From: JAGRMG01 sp047975215
GTDB taxonomy: Bacteria > Pseudomonadota > Alphaproteobacteria > Rhodobacterales > Rhodobacteraceae
Assembly (NCBI GenBank): GCA_047975215.1
Contig: JBKEDD010000112.1
Location: forward strand, 5,963-69,962
Length of the DNA stretch: 64,000 nucleotides
Direction of reading: 5' to 3'
The notes beneath the pieces are model-generated. The model did not search any database. It saw nothing but the letters and a program-made list of their open reading frames with translations, and had not been told where the DNA came from. Positions 26,650-35,182 of this stretch are shown piece by piece. Both the position numbers and the translations under genes were made by a program. The first letter of the stretch is position 1. Every line of letters starts with the position of its first letter.

Positions 26650-27792
26650 ATGACCCGTCGCCCGACCGATGCCGAATTCGCCGCCATCGCCCAGGGCTAC
26701 GACCCCGATCCGGCCCGGTCGCTGTCATTGCACCGCGATGCCTACACCAGGGCCGACTGGCACCGCGTCGACCGGGAGGCAATCATGGCACGAACCTGGC
26801 AATGGCTGTGCCACGCCGAAAAACTGCGAAATGCCGGCGACTATGTGACCGCCGATATCGCCGGGAATCCGGTCGCGGTGATACGCGGCCGCGACGGCGC
26901 GCTGCGCGCGTTCTACAACGTGTGCAAGCACAGGGCGCACAAACTTCTGACGGGCGAGGGCAACACCACCCGCATCCTGTGCCCCTATCACGCCTGGGTC
27001 TACCGGCTGGACGGGACTCTGGCGCGCGCACCCCATACCGAGCATCTTCAGGGCTTCGATACGGGCAGCATCTGTCTCTCGCCGGTGCAGGCCGAGGAAT
27101 TCTGCGGCTTTGTCTTCGTCAACCTGGACGCCGCCGCGCGGCCGCTGGCCACGCAGGCGGGCGATCTTGAGGCCGAGATCCGCCACTGGGCGCCCGATAT
27201 CGAAAACCTGACCCACGGCCACCGCCTGACCTACGACATCGGGTCGAACTGGAAGACCGTGGTGGACAATTTCCTTGAGTGCTACCACTGCCCGACAGCG
27301 CATCGCGATTTCTGCACCCTGATCGAGATGGACACCTACAAGGTCACGACGCACGGCATATGGTCCAGCCACATGGCCGAGGCCGGCAACCGCCCCAACA
27401 GCGCCTATGACGTGTCGCGCGCCACCGTGCGCACCCATGCGGTCTGGTGGCTGTGGCCCAATACCTGCCTGATGCGCTATCCGGGGCGGTCCTCGATGAT
27501 CGTGATGAACGTGGTGCCGATTGACGAGGGCCGCACCTTCGAGACCTATGATTTCTACCTCGAGACGCCCGAACCGGACGCCATGGAGCGCGAGGCGATC
27601 CGCTATCTGGACGAGGTATTGCAGGCCGAGGATATCGCGCTTTGCGAAACCGTGCAGAAGGGCATGGCCACTCCGGCCTTCACCCAGGGCCGGATTGTCG
27701 CCGATCCCGGCGGTTCGGGGCTGTCCGAACACGCGCTGCACCATTTTCACGGCCTAGTTCTGAGCGCCTATGCGCAGTCGGCCCAGGCATGA
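26650..27792 (+). CDS. Rieske non-heme iron oxygenase, quaternary-ammonium (CntA/GbcA-like) type
   Basis: A 380-residue oxygenase alpha subunit. The Rieske centre is C92-x-H94 and C111-x2-H114 (NVCKHRAHKLL, CPYHAW). The mononuclear iron site is H213, H218 and probably D328, in LECYHCPTAH and EDIALCE. The residue bridging the two centres, Asp in naphthalene dioxygenase, is Glu here (E210). A bridging glutamate is described for carnitine monooxygenase CntA and fits a trimethylammonium substrate (carnitine, glycine betaine, stachydrine). It is divergent from a matching importer. No reductase is encoded beside it. It overlaps the next gene by ATGA. Confidence 0.88.
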   Translation: MTRRPTDAEFAAIAQGYDPDPARSLSLHRDAYTRADWHRVDREAIMARTWQWLCHAEKLRNAGDYVTADIAGNPVAVIRGRDGALRAFYNVCKHRAHKLLTGEGNTTRILCPYHAWVYRLDGTLARAPHTEHLQGFDTGSICLSPVQAEEFCGFVFVNLDAAARPLATQAGDLEAEIRHWAPDIENLTHGHRLTYDIGSNWKTVVDNFLECYHCPTAHRDFCTLIEMDTYKVTTHGIWSSHMAEAGNRPNSAYDVSRATVRTHAVWWLWPNTCLMRYPGRSSMIVMNVVPIDEGRTFETYDFYLETPEPDAMEREAIRYLDEVLQAEDIALCETVQKGMATPAFTQGRIVADPGGSGLSEHALHHFHGLVLSAYAQSAQA

Positions 27793-28589
27793 GCGGTGGC
27801 GCGCTATCGGGACGGGTCGCACTGGTCACGGGCGGGCGCGGGGGCATCGGGCGCGCGGTCTGCGCCCGGCTGGCGCGCGAGGGCGCCACGGTCTATTCCG
27901 CCGATCTTGGCGAGGCAGAGGCGCCCGATGCCGCCCTGCGCCCCCTCACGCTTGACGTGACACGCGAAGACAGCGTGCGCGCCGCACTGGGCGCGGTGAC
28001 CGAGCGGCGGCTCGACATCCTGGTCAACGCCGCCGGTGTCGAGATCGAGAAAACCGCCGAGGACACTTCGCTTGAAGAATGGAACCGGTCCTTCGCGGTC
28101 AACGTCACCGGCACGTTCCTGGCCAGCAAGCACGCGCTGCCGCTATTGCGGGCGGCGGTCGCGGCGCGTTCGAAGAACGGCGGCGGGACCGCCAGCATCG
28201 TCAATTTCGGATCCTATGACGGGTTTATCGCCGATCCCGGCCTGGCCGCCTATTGCGCCACCAAGGGCGCGGTACACGCGCTGACCCGCGCCATGGCCTG
28301 CGATCACGGGCCCGAGGGCATAAGGGTGAACGCGGTCTGCCCGGGGTATATCGACACGCCGATGTTGCAGGGCTTCTTCAGCGGCGCGGGGTCGGGAGGC
28401 GGCGGGCGCGACATCGGCGCGCTGCAGCAAGCGGTGCGCGACATCCACCCGATGCGCAGCTACGGTACGCCCGAGGACGTGGCGGGCCTGGTCAACTGGC
28501 TTGCGGGCGACGAGGCGCGCTATGCCTCCGGCCAGCTCTGGGTACTCGACGGGGGGCTGACCGCGCAGGTCCAGCAGATGCGCCCGTGA
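27789..28589 (+). CDS. Short-chain dehydrogenase/reductase (SDR), first of a pair
   Basis: A 266-residue classical SDR. The cofactor motif is TGGRGGIG (TGxxxGxG), followed by NAAGVEIEKT. The catalytic serine and tyrosine appear in NFGSYDG and YCATK, 13 residues apart as expected. The C-terminus ends in an SDR-typical SGQLWVLDGG. It overlaps the Rieske gene by ATGA and the second SDR by GTGA, so all three are cotranscribed. A likely role is oxidising an alcohol or carnitine-type hydroxyl in the same pathway, but the substrate is not visible. Confidence 0.88.
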   Translation: MSGGALSGRVALVTGGRGGIGRAVCARLAREGATVYSADLGEAEAPDAALRPLTLDVTREDSVRAALGAVTERRLDILVNAAGVEIEKTAEDTSLEEWNRSFAVNVTGTFLASKHALPLLRAAVAARSKNGGGTASIVNFGSYDGFIADPGLAAYCATKGAVHALTRAMACDHGPEGIRVNAVCPGYIDTPMLQGFFSGAGSGGGGRDIGALQQAVRDIHPMRSYGTPEDVAGLVNWLAGDEARYASGQLWVLDGGLTAQVQQMRP

Positions 28590-29335
28590 CCGGGGCCGGG
28601 CAATTGCGCGGCAGGCGGGCGCTGGTCACGGGCGGGCGGCAGGGCATCGGGCGCGGCATCGTCGATGCGTTCCTTGCCGAGGGCGCCGAAGTTATCGTCT
28701 GCGGGCGCGGCGGGCGTGGCGATCTGCCGGGGGCCTGCATCTGGCACCGCGCGAACGTGGCCGATGCCGCAGAAGTTGCGGCGCTGGCAGAGGCCGCGGG
28801 GCCACTGGATGTGCTTGTCAACAACGCAGGCGTGCAACTGGAAAAGACCGTTGCAGACAGCACCGATACCGATTGGGAACTGGTGATGGGGGTGAATGCG
28901 CGCGGCGTCTTCAACACCTGCCGCGCCTTCATTCCCCGGATGCGCAGGGGCGCGTCCATCATCAATATCGGCTCGATCTCGGGCCGGATGGCCGACCCGC
29001 AGATGGCGCTATACAACGCGTCCAAGGCCTTCGTTCACGGGCTGACCCGCTCGATCGCCGTCGATCACGGGCCGGATATCCGATGCAACGCGATCTGTCC
29101 GGGCTGGATCGAGACGAGAATGCTGGATGCGGCCTTCGATCTGGCCACCGATCCGGGCCGGGCGCGGCAGGACGCGCTGGCCCGCCATCCGGTGCGCCGC
29201 TTTGGCCGACCCGGCGACATCGCGGCGATGGCGGTCTGGCTGGCCTCGGACGCCGCCGCATTCGCCACCGGGCAGATGTTCACCGTCGATGGCGGGCTGA
29301 CGGCGGCATCGCCGCTGCGGCCGGGGCTGTCCTGA
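28586..29335 (+). CDS. Short-chain dehydrogenase/reductase (SDR), second of a pair
   Basis: A 249-residue classical SDR starting at GTG (VTGAGQLRGRRALVTGG), overlapping the previous stop by GTGA. The cofactor motif is TGGRQGIG, then NNAGVQLEKT. The catalytic residues appear in GSISGRMADP and YNASK. It is clearly related to its neighbour (both have a GVxxEKT segment after the NAG motif), suggesting an old tandem duplication with divergence. It is the last gene of the Rieske operon and converges on deoB. The substrate is unknown. Confidence 0.87.
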   Translation: MTGAGQLRGRRALVTGGRQGIGRGIVDAFLAEGAEVIVCGRGGRGDLPGACIWHRANVADAAEVAALAEAAGPLDVLVNNAGVQLEKTVADSTDTDWELVMGVNARGVFNTCRAFIPRMRRGASIINIGSISGRMADPQMALYNASKAFVHGLTRSIAVDHGPDIRCNAICPGWIETRMLDAAFDLATDPGRARQDALARHPVRRFGRPGDIAAMAVWLASDAAAFATGQMFTVDGGLTAASPLRPGLS

Positions 29336-29358
29336 CGCGCCCCGCTCTGGCCTCGGGG

Positions 29359-30570
29359 TCAGAGAAAGCTGCGCCCCGCCCCCCTGTTCGGCACGCCCAA
29401 ATGCGCCGCGACGCTGGCCGCCACGTCTGCAAAGGCCACCTGCCCCACCGACCCGGCACCCTTGCCCGCCACCAGGACAGGCACCCGCTCGCGGGTGTGA
29501 TCGGTGCCCGTCCAGGTCGGATCGTTGCCGTGATCGGCACAGATCAGCAGCATGTCGCCGGAGCGCAGGATTTGCAGGATTTCCCCGACGCGAACGTCGA
29601 ACCACTCCAGCGCCCGCGCATATCCGCTGACATCGCGGCGATGGCCATAGAGGCTGTCGAACTCCACGAAATTGGCGAATGTCAGGCTGGCATCGTCGGC
29701 CTCGCGAACCTTGCGCATCAGGTGATCCATCAGATCGGAATCCGTACCCTTGTGCGACGTGTCGATCCCCTGCATCGAGAAGATATCGCCGATCTTTCCG
29801 ATTCCATGCACCGCGCCACCGGCCTCGGATACCCAGTCGGTCAGCACCGGCGCGGGCGGGGGTATCGCGAAATCCCTCCGGTTCGTGGTGCGAATGAAAC
29901 CGGTTCGCGAATTTCCGGTGAACGGGCGCGCGATCACGCGCCCGACCCGCATACCGTGCAGGATCGGCGCCAGATCGCGGCACATGCGCAACAGCCGGTC
30001 CAGCCCGAAGGTCTCTTCATGCGCCGCGATCTGGAACACGCTGTCGACAGAGGTATAGCAGATCGGCCAGCCCGTCCGCATGTGCTCCTGCCCCAGCCGT
30101 TCGATGATCGCTGTGCCCGGCGCGTGGCAATTGCCCAGAATGCCCGGCGTGCCCGCGGCCCGCATCGCCGCGCGTGTCACGTCCGGGGGGAAACAGGGGG
30201 TCGTATCGGGGAAATGTGTCCAGTCCCAGGGTACCGGCAGCCCGGCCAGTTCCCAATGGCCCGATGGCGTGTCCTTGCCGTTCGATATCTCGCTCGCCGC
30301 GCCCCAGAGGCCGGTGGGCTCGGCCTCGAGCCCCGGTGTCGGCGCGCCCGAGGCCAGCCGCACCGCCGCCCCCAACCCCAGACCGTCCAGATGCGGCAGG
30401 CGCAACGGCCCGCTGCGCCCCTGCTCGGCACGCCCCCCGGCGCAGGCCTGCGCGATATGGCCGACCGTGTTCGCGCCGGTATCAGGCACCGTGCCGTTGA
30501 AGAACCGGCCGGCATCCGGCGCCCCGCCAATTCCCACCGAATCCATCACCACAAGGAAGGCACGCGCCAT
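29359..30570 (-). CDS. deoB: Phosphopentomutase
   Basis: A 403-residue alkaline-phosphatase superfamily mutase converting (deoxy)ribose 1-phosphate to the 5-phosphate. The N-terminus AFLVVMDSVGIGGAPDAGRF carries the first metal aspartate; DTGANTVGHIAQ holds the phosphothreonine region; CADHGNDPTWTGTDHTRERV provides the C-terminal metal ligands. The start MARAFLVV was chosen because its A is the last base of the deoA stop (TGATG). It is the last gene of a cdd-deoA-deoB salvage operon. Confidence 0.95.
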   Translation of the reverse strand: MARAFLVVMDSVGIGGAPDAGRFFNGTVPDTGANTVGHIAQACAGGRAEQGRSGPLRLPHLDGLGLGAAVRLASGAPTPGLEAEPTGLWGAASEISNGKDTPSGHWELAGLPVPWDWTHFPDTTPCFPPDVTRAAMRAAGTPGILGNCHAPGTAIIERLGQEHMRTGWPICYTSVDSVFQIAAHEETFGLDRLLRMCRDLAPILHGMRVGRVIARPFTGNSRTGFIRTTNRRDFAIPPPAPVLTDWVSEAGGAVHGIGKIGDIFSMQGIDTSHKGTDSDLMDHLMRKVREADDASLTFANFVEFDSLYGHRRDVSGYARALEWFDVRVGEILQILRSGDMLLICADHGNDPTWTGTDHTRERVPVLVAGKGAGSVGQVAFADVAASVAAHLGVPNRGAGRSFL

Positions 30571-31886
30571 CAGCCCACCCTTTCGCGAATCAGTTCGGGC
30601 ACCGGCACCGGTTCGGGTGACAGCGTGATGGCGGACCGCACCGCTGCAACCGCCGTCTGGGCCGCATCCTCGCGCGCCGCATGAACCAGCGCCAGCGGCT
30701 GACCGGCCTCGACCCTCTGGCCCAGCCGCACCACCCGGTTCAGCCCCACCGAGGGGTCGATGGCATCGCTCTCGACCTGCCGCCCGCCGCCAAGCGCCAC
30801 GACGGCAAGGCCCAGTGCCTCGCCGTCCATGGCGCTTACATAGCCGGCCTCGCGCGCCCCGGCTTCGCGGATCACGTTGGCTTCGGGCAAAAACCGCCGC
30901 CAGTCCTCGACAAAGCCCAGCGGCCCGCCCTGGCCTGCGATCATGCGCCCGAACCGGTCGGCGATGCGACCCTCGCGCAGCGCCGCCATGATCCTGTCGG
31001 CCCCGGTCTGAACATCGTCGTCCAGCCCGGCCTCGGCCAGAACGACGCCGCCCAGCGCGGCGGTCAACTGCATCAGCGGGCCGCCCTCCTGCCCGGTCAG
31101 CACGCGCATGACCTCGGCCACCTCCAGCGCGTTGCCCAGCGCGGGCGCAAGCGGCTGATTCATGTCGCTGATGATTGCGGCTGTCCTGCACCCCGCCGCC
31201 CCGGCGCTGTCGCACAGCGCAGCGGCCAGCGCGCGGGCGTCTTCGTCGGTCTTCATGAAGGCGCCGCTGCCGGCCTTCACGTCCAGCACAAGCGCATCAA
31301 GCCCGGCCGCCAGCTTCTTGGACAGAATCGACGCTGTGATGAGATCCAGGCTTTCGACCGTCGCGGTGACATCGCGGATTGCATAAAGGCGCCGGTCGGC
31401 CGGCGCGATCCCCGCGCCGGCACCGACTATGGCGCATCCCGCACGGCCCAGCATATCCGCCAGACGGTCGCGCGAAACCGCCGTGGCGACGCCGGGAATG
31501 GATTCAATCTTGTCGAGCGTGCCGCCGGTATGGCCCAGACCGCGCCCCGAGATCATCGGCACATAGGCGCCGCATTCGGCCAGCGCCGGGGCCAGGATCA
31601 GCGACACGCAATCGCCCAGCCCGCCGGTGGAATGCTTGTCGATCACCGGCCCGTCCAGTTCCCAGCGCAGAACATCGCCGCTGTCGCGCATCGCCAGGGT
31701 CAGCGCGGCGCGGCCCTCGGCACCCAGCCCGCCAGACGGTTCCATCATGCAGACGGCCATCGCGAACGCACCGGCCTGCGCATCGCTGACCGTACCGTCG
31801 GCCAAACCCTGCGCGAACCAGCGCAGCTCCCCGGCCGAAGGAATCTGGCGCCGGCGCAACCGTGCGATGACGCCGCGCGCATCCAT
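30570..31886 (-). CDS. deoA: Thymidine phosphorylase
   Basis: A 438-residue pyrimidine-nucleoside phosphorylase, full length. It cleaves thymidine and deoxyuridine with phosphate to the base and deoxyribose 1-phosphate, the substrate of DeoB. Recognisable motifs are DKHSTGGLGDCVSLILAPAL (phosphate binding) and ISGRGLGHTGGTLDKIES, followed by ITASILSKKLAAGLDALVLD. The ATG lies 5 nt after the cdd stop. Upstream in-frame sequence inside cdd is not part of the protein. Confidence 0.95.
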   Translation of the reverse strand: MDARGVIARLRRRQIPSAGELRWFAQGLADGTVSDAQAGAFAMAVCMMEPSGGLGAEGRAALTLAMRDSGDVLRWELDGPVIDKHSTGGLGDCVSLILAPALAECGAYVPMISGRGLGHTGGTLDKIESIPGVATAVSRDRLADMLGRAGCAIVGAGAGIAPADRRLYAIRDVTATVESLDLITASILSKKLAAGLDALVLDVKAGSGAFMKTDEDARALAAALCDSAGAAGCRTAAIISDMNQPLAPALGNALEVAEVMRVLTGQEGGPLMQLTAALGGVVLAEAGLDDDVQTGADRIMAALREGRIADRFGRMIAGQGGPLGFVEDWRRFLPEANVIREAGAREAGYVSAMDGEALGLAVVALGGGRQVESDAIDPSVGLNRVVRLGQRVEAGQPLALVHAAREDAAQTAVAAVRSAITLSPEPVPVPELIRERVG

Positions 31887-31891
31887 GCGCC

Positions 31892-32284
31892 TCAGCGCCC
31901 CGCCATGTGGTCTTTGTTGAAGGCCCCGGGCAATAGCTCGTCGAGCGTCATGACCAGTTCCCCCCCTTGCACCGTCGCCATTGTCACGCGCACATCGCCC
32001 TTGCCGAATTCGGCCAGCTTCTGCCGGCAGCCGCCGCAGGGCGACACCGGTACCGGGCTGTCGGCAAACACGCAGACCTCGGTCAGTTCGGTTTCGCCCG
32101 CCGCCACCATGGCGGCAATGGCGCCCGCCTCGGCGCAGGTGCCTTCGGGATAGGCGACGTTCTCGACGTTGCAACCGGCATAGACCGCGCCCGATGCGGC
32201 GCGCAGCGCGGCCCCCACCTTGAACCCGGAATAGGGGGCATGGGCGTTTTCGCGCACGGCGGCGGCGGCGGCTATCAGCGACAT
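31892..32284 (-). CDS. cdd: Cytidine deaminase
   Basis: A 130-residue homotetrameric-type cytidine deaminase. The zinc site is complete: C50 and the proton shuttle E52 in TCAEAG, then C83 and C86 in PCGGCRQ. It deaminates cytidine and deoxycytidine to uridine forms. It leads the cdd-deoA-deoB operon. Its promoter lies in the 162-bp divergent region shared with the malic enzyme gene, which contains a perfect 8-bp inverted repeat nearer the malic enzyme. Confidence 0.95.
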   Translation of the reverse strand: MSLIAAAAAVRENAHAPYSGFKVGAALRAASGAVYAGCNVENVAYPEGTCAEAGAIAAMVAAGETELTEVCVFADSPVPVSPCGGCRQKLAEFGKGDVRVTMATVQGGELVMTLDELLPGAFNKDHMAGR

Positions 32285-32405
32285 TCCGGTAATCTCCTGA
32301 CTGTGCCGCGCAATCTTGCGGCAAGAGTGGCCGGATGCAAGCCTGTCGGTTTTCGCGGCGGCTTTTCCGCCGGTTCGAAAAACACCGGTTCCCCCCGTCG
32401 AGAAA

Positions 32406-32425
32406 ATAGTTTAACGCTAAACTAT
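32406..32425. promoter_or_regulatory. Palindromic candidate operator between cdd and maeB
   Basis: ATAGTTTA-ACGC-TAAACTAT is a perfect 8-bp inverted repeat with a 4-bp spacer, 21 bp before the malic enzyme ATG and 121 bp before cdd. It is AT-rich in a GC-rich background. It could be an operator overlapping the malic enzyme promoter; the regulator is unknown. Confidence 0.5.
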
Positions 32426-32446
32426 ATCCTCGAGAGGTGTGGTGAC

Positions 32447-34720
32447 ATGTCCGAAAAAGAAAGTCTGCGCCAGGCGGCGCTGTTCTATCACGAGTTTCCG
32501 AAACCCGGAAAGCTGGAGATCAGGGCCACCAAGCCGATGGCCAACGGCCGCGATCTCAGCCGCGCCTATTCCCCCGGCGTGGCCGAAGCCTGTCTCGAGA
32601 TCCGCAACGATGCCGCCAACGCCGCGCGCTACACCGCCAGGGGCAACCTGGTGGCGGTGGTCTCGAACGGAACCGCGGTGCTGGGGCTGGGCAATATCGG
32701 CGCGCTGGCCAGCAAACCGGTGATGGAAGGCAAGTCGGTCCTGTTCAAGAAATTCGCCAATATCGACTGTTTCGATATCGAGGTGAACGAAACCGACCCC
32801 GAAAGGCTGGCCGAAATCGTCTGCGCGCTGGAACCGACCTTTGGCGCGATAAACCTCGAGGATATCAAGGCACCCGACTGTTTCATCGTGGAAAAGCTGT
32901 GCCGGGAACGCATGAACATTCCCGTATTTCACGACGATCAGCACGGAACAGCCATCGTGGTCGGCGCGGCGGCCACCAACGCGCTGCATGTCGCGGGCAA
33001 GGCGTTTGGCGATATCAAGATCGTCTCGACCGGGGGCGGCGCGGCGGGCATCGCCTGTCTCAACATGCTGCTGAAACTCGGCGTGAAGCGCGAGAATGTC
33101 TGGCTTTGCGACATTCACGGGCTGGTGCATGAAGGACGCGAGGCCGACATGACCCCGCAGAAAGCGGCGTTCGCCCAGGCCACCGATCTTCGCACGCTCG
33201 ATCAGGTGATCGACGGCGCCGACCTGTTCCTTGGCCTGTCCGGCCCCGACGTGCTCGCCCCGGAGATGGTGGCCAGAATGGCCAACCGCCCGATCATCTT
33301 TGCCCTGGCCAACCCCACCCCCGAAATCCTGCCCGATGCCGCCCGCGCCGTTGCGCCCGATGCGATCATCGCCACCGGGCGCAGCGATTTTCCCAACCAG
33401 GTCAACAACGTGCTGTGTTTCCCGTTCATCTTCCGGGGGGCGCTGGACGTGGGCGCGACCGAAATCAACGACGAAATGCAACTGGCCTGCATCGCCGGTA
33501 TCGCCGATCTGGCCCGCGCCACCACCAGCGCCGAGGCGGCGGCGGCCTATCGCGGCGAACAACTGACCTTCGGTCCCGACTATCTGATTCCCAAACCGTT
33601 CGACCCGCGGCTGGTCGCTGTCGTGTCATCTTCGGTCGCCCGCGCGGCGATGGAAAGCGGTGTCGCCACGAGACCGATCGAAGACCTGGCCGCGTACAAA
33701 GACAAACTTAACCAGACCGTGTTTCGATCAGCATTGCTTATGCGGCCGGTGTTCGAGGCGGCCCGCGCCGCGTCGCGCCGGATCGTCTTTGCCGAGGGCG
33801 AGGACGAGCGCGTGCTGCGCGCCGCACAGGCGATTCTGGAAGAAACCACCGAAACCCCGGTTCTGATCGGACGTCCCGAGGTGATCGAAAGCCGCTGCGA
33901 ACGCCACGGCCTGCGCATCCGCCCCGGCACCGACATCCAGATCGTGAACCCGGAAAACGACCCGCGCTACTACGATTACTGGACCAGCTATCACGATCTG
34001 ATGCAGCGTCGCGGCGTCACGCCCGACATCGCCAAGGCCGTCATGCGCACCAACACCACCGCCATCGGCGCCATCATGGTACATCGGGGCGAGGCCGACA
34101 GCCTGATCTGCGGCACATTCGGCGAATTCCGCTGGCACCTGAACTATGTCACACAGGTTCTGGGCACGGCCGACCTGCGCCCGCACGGGGCGCTGTCGCT
34201 GATGATTCTCGAAGACGGGCCGCTGTTCATCGCAGACACCCACGTCCACCAGCTGCCGGACCCCGAACAACTGGCCGAGATCGCCATCGGCGCCGCCCGG
34301 CATGTACGCCGCTTCGGGCTGGATCCGGCCATCGCCTTCTGTTCCCAGTCGCAGTTCGGCAACCAGGCCGAAGGGTCGGGCAAGCGGATGCGCCAGGCGC
34401 TGGCCCTGCTCGACCGCGAACCGCGCGATTTCGTCTATGAGGGCGAAATGAACGTCGATGCCGCGCTCGACCCCGAACTTCGTGCCCGGATCTTCCCGAA
34501 CTCACGCATGCAGGGCGCCGCGAACGTGCTGGTCTTTGCCCATGCCGACGCCGCTTCGGGCGTGCGCAACATCCTCAAGATGCGTGCCGGCGGGCTCGAG
34601 GTCGGGCCGGTGCTGATGGGCATGGGCAACCGCGCCCATATCGTGACGCCTTCGATATCGGCGCGGGGGCTATTGAACATGGCCGCCATCGCCGGCACGC
34701 CGGTTGCGCATTACGGCTGA
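32447..34720 (+). CDS. maeB: NADP-dependent malic enzyme with C-terminal phosphotransacetylase-like domain
   Basis: A 757-residue two-domain enzyme. Residues 1-about 430 are the malic enzyme: SRAYSPGVAEACLEI, VVSNGTAVLGLGNIGALAS, HDDQHGTAIV (metal and catalytic residues), and the cofactor segment STGGGAAGIACLNML. Residues from about 440 form a Pta-like domain (FAEGEDERVLRAAQAI), which in this family is regulatory and binds acetyl-CoA rather than catalysing transfer. It decarboxylates malate to pyruvate. GAGAGG precedes the ATG. A long in-frame extension into cdd antisense was rejected. A hairpin follows the stop. Confidence 0.95.
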   Translation: MSEKESLRQAALFYHEFPKPGKLEIRATKPMANGRDLSRAYSPGVAEACLEIRNDAANAARYTARGNLVAVVSNGTAVLGLGNIGALASKPVMEGKSVLFKKFANIDCFDIEVNETDPERLAEIVCALEPTFGAINLEDIKAPDCFIVEKLCRERMNIPVFHDDQHGTAIVVGAAATNALHVAGKAFGDIKIVSTGGGAAGIACLNMLLKLGVKRENVWLCDIHGLVHEGREADMTPQKAAFAQATDLRTLDQVIDGADLFLGLSGPDVLAPEMVARMANRPIIFALANPTPEILPDAARAVAPDAIIATGRSDFPNQVNNVLCFPFIFRGALDVGATEINDEMQLACIAGIADLARATTSAEAAAAYRGEQLTFGPDYLIPKPFDPRLVAVVSSSVARAAMESGVATRPIEDLAAYKDKLNQTVFRSALLMRPVFEAARAASRRIVFAEGEDERVLRAAQAILEETTETPVLIGRPEVIESRCERHGLRIRPGTDIQIVNPENDPRYYDYWTSYHDLMQRRGVTPDIAKAVMRTNTTAIGAIMVHRGEADSLICGTFGEFRWHLNYVTQVLGTADLRPHGALSLMILEDGPLFIADTHVHQLPDPEQLAEIAIGAARHVRRFGLDPAIAFCSQSQFGNQAEGSGKRMRQALALLDREPRDFVYEGEMNVDAALDPELRARIFPNSRMQGAANVLVFAHADAASGVRNILKMRAGGLEVGPVLMGMGNRAHIVTPSISARGLLNMAAIAGTPVAHYG

Positions 34721-34730
34721 AACGCAAAGA

Positions 34731-34757
34731 CCGCCGCGACCGGTCGGGTCGCGGCGG
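34731..34757 (+). terminator. Terminator hairpin after maeB
   Basis: CCGCCGCGACC and GGTCGCGGCGG form a perfect 11-bp stem with a 5-nt loop, 10 nt after the maeB stop. No T-tract follows immediately, so it may act with Rho or only as a stability element. Confidence 0.55.
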
Positions 34758-34772
34758 CCTGGGCGGATCGGG

Positions 34773-34829
34773 TTATTTCTTGGTGGTCTTGTCGCCGGGT
34801 TTCGCCGGTTTCTTCTTGGTATCGGCCAT
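34773..34829 (-). CDS. Possible 18-residue lysine-rich peptide
   Basis: A tiny reading frame, MADTKKKPAKPGDKTTKK, with AGGACA about 9 nt upstream of the ATG. Eight of 18 residues are lysine, with no arginine despite the high GC content, which is unusual for chance translation here. It lies between maeB and prpE on the opposite strand. There is no other support, and it may be spurious. Confidence 0.25.
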   Translation of the reverse strand: MADTKKKPAKPGDKTTKK

Positions 34830-34997
34830 CTTGGCTTGTCCTAAACAGGGACGGCGGCATGCCGGCCCATGGCGCGAAGGTTGCACACCGTGTCGGCCGA
34901 TTCTCGCAAGGATTCGACAGCGCGAATGTCGGAATTCGGCCGCGTTACGGACGCGGCCGGCACTCCCGCATGGCTTTGCCACGCCGCGAGTCCCGGT

Positions 34998-35086
34998 TTT
35001 GCAAATCGTGTCTGCTATTCAACTCAAAAAGCTGAACTTCCGGATTTTGCAAAACTTTGCAAGTTCCAGATGGATGATTCTGCAAA
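34998..35086. promoter_or_regulatory. Cluster of TTTGCAAA boxes upstream of prpE (candidate PccR/ScfR-type sites)
   Basis: Four copies of the palindrome occur: TTTGCAAA at 34998-35005 and 35046-35053, TTTGCAAG at 35056-35063 and TCTGCAAA at 35079-35086. TTTGCAAA is the established motif of short-chain fatty-acyl-CoA regulators; PccR controls propionyl-CoA assimilation genes in Rhodobacter sphaeroides. The boxes lie 97-185 bp before the propionyl-CoA synthetase start, so propionate-dependent control is likely. Confidence 0.65.
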
Positions 35087-35182
35087 TTTCTCGCGATAAT
35101 CTGACGCTCCGCCTTTCAACGGGCTTGCCGTCAGGGCACCCTGTCTCCTAACACCGTCTCAGCGAACCCGGAGGAGCAAGGC

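Noticed and set aside
32447..34720. Fusion of two genes (malic enzyme plus phosphotransacetylase) as a novel feature
   Set aside because: This domain order is the established MaeB architecture in proteobacteria.
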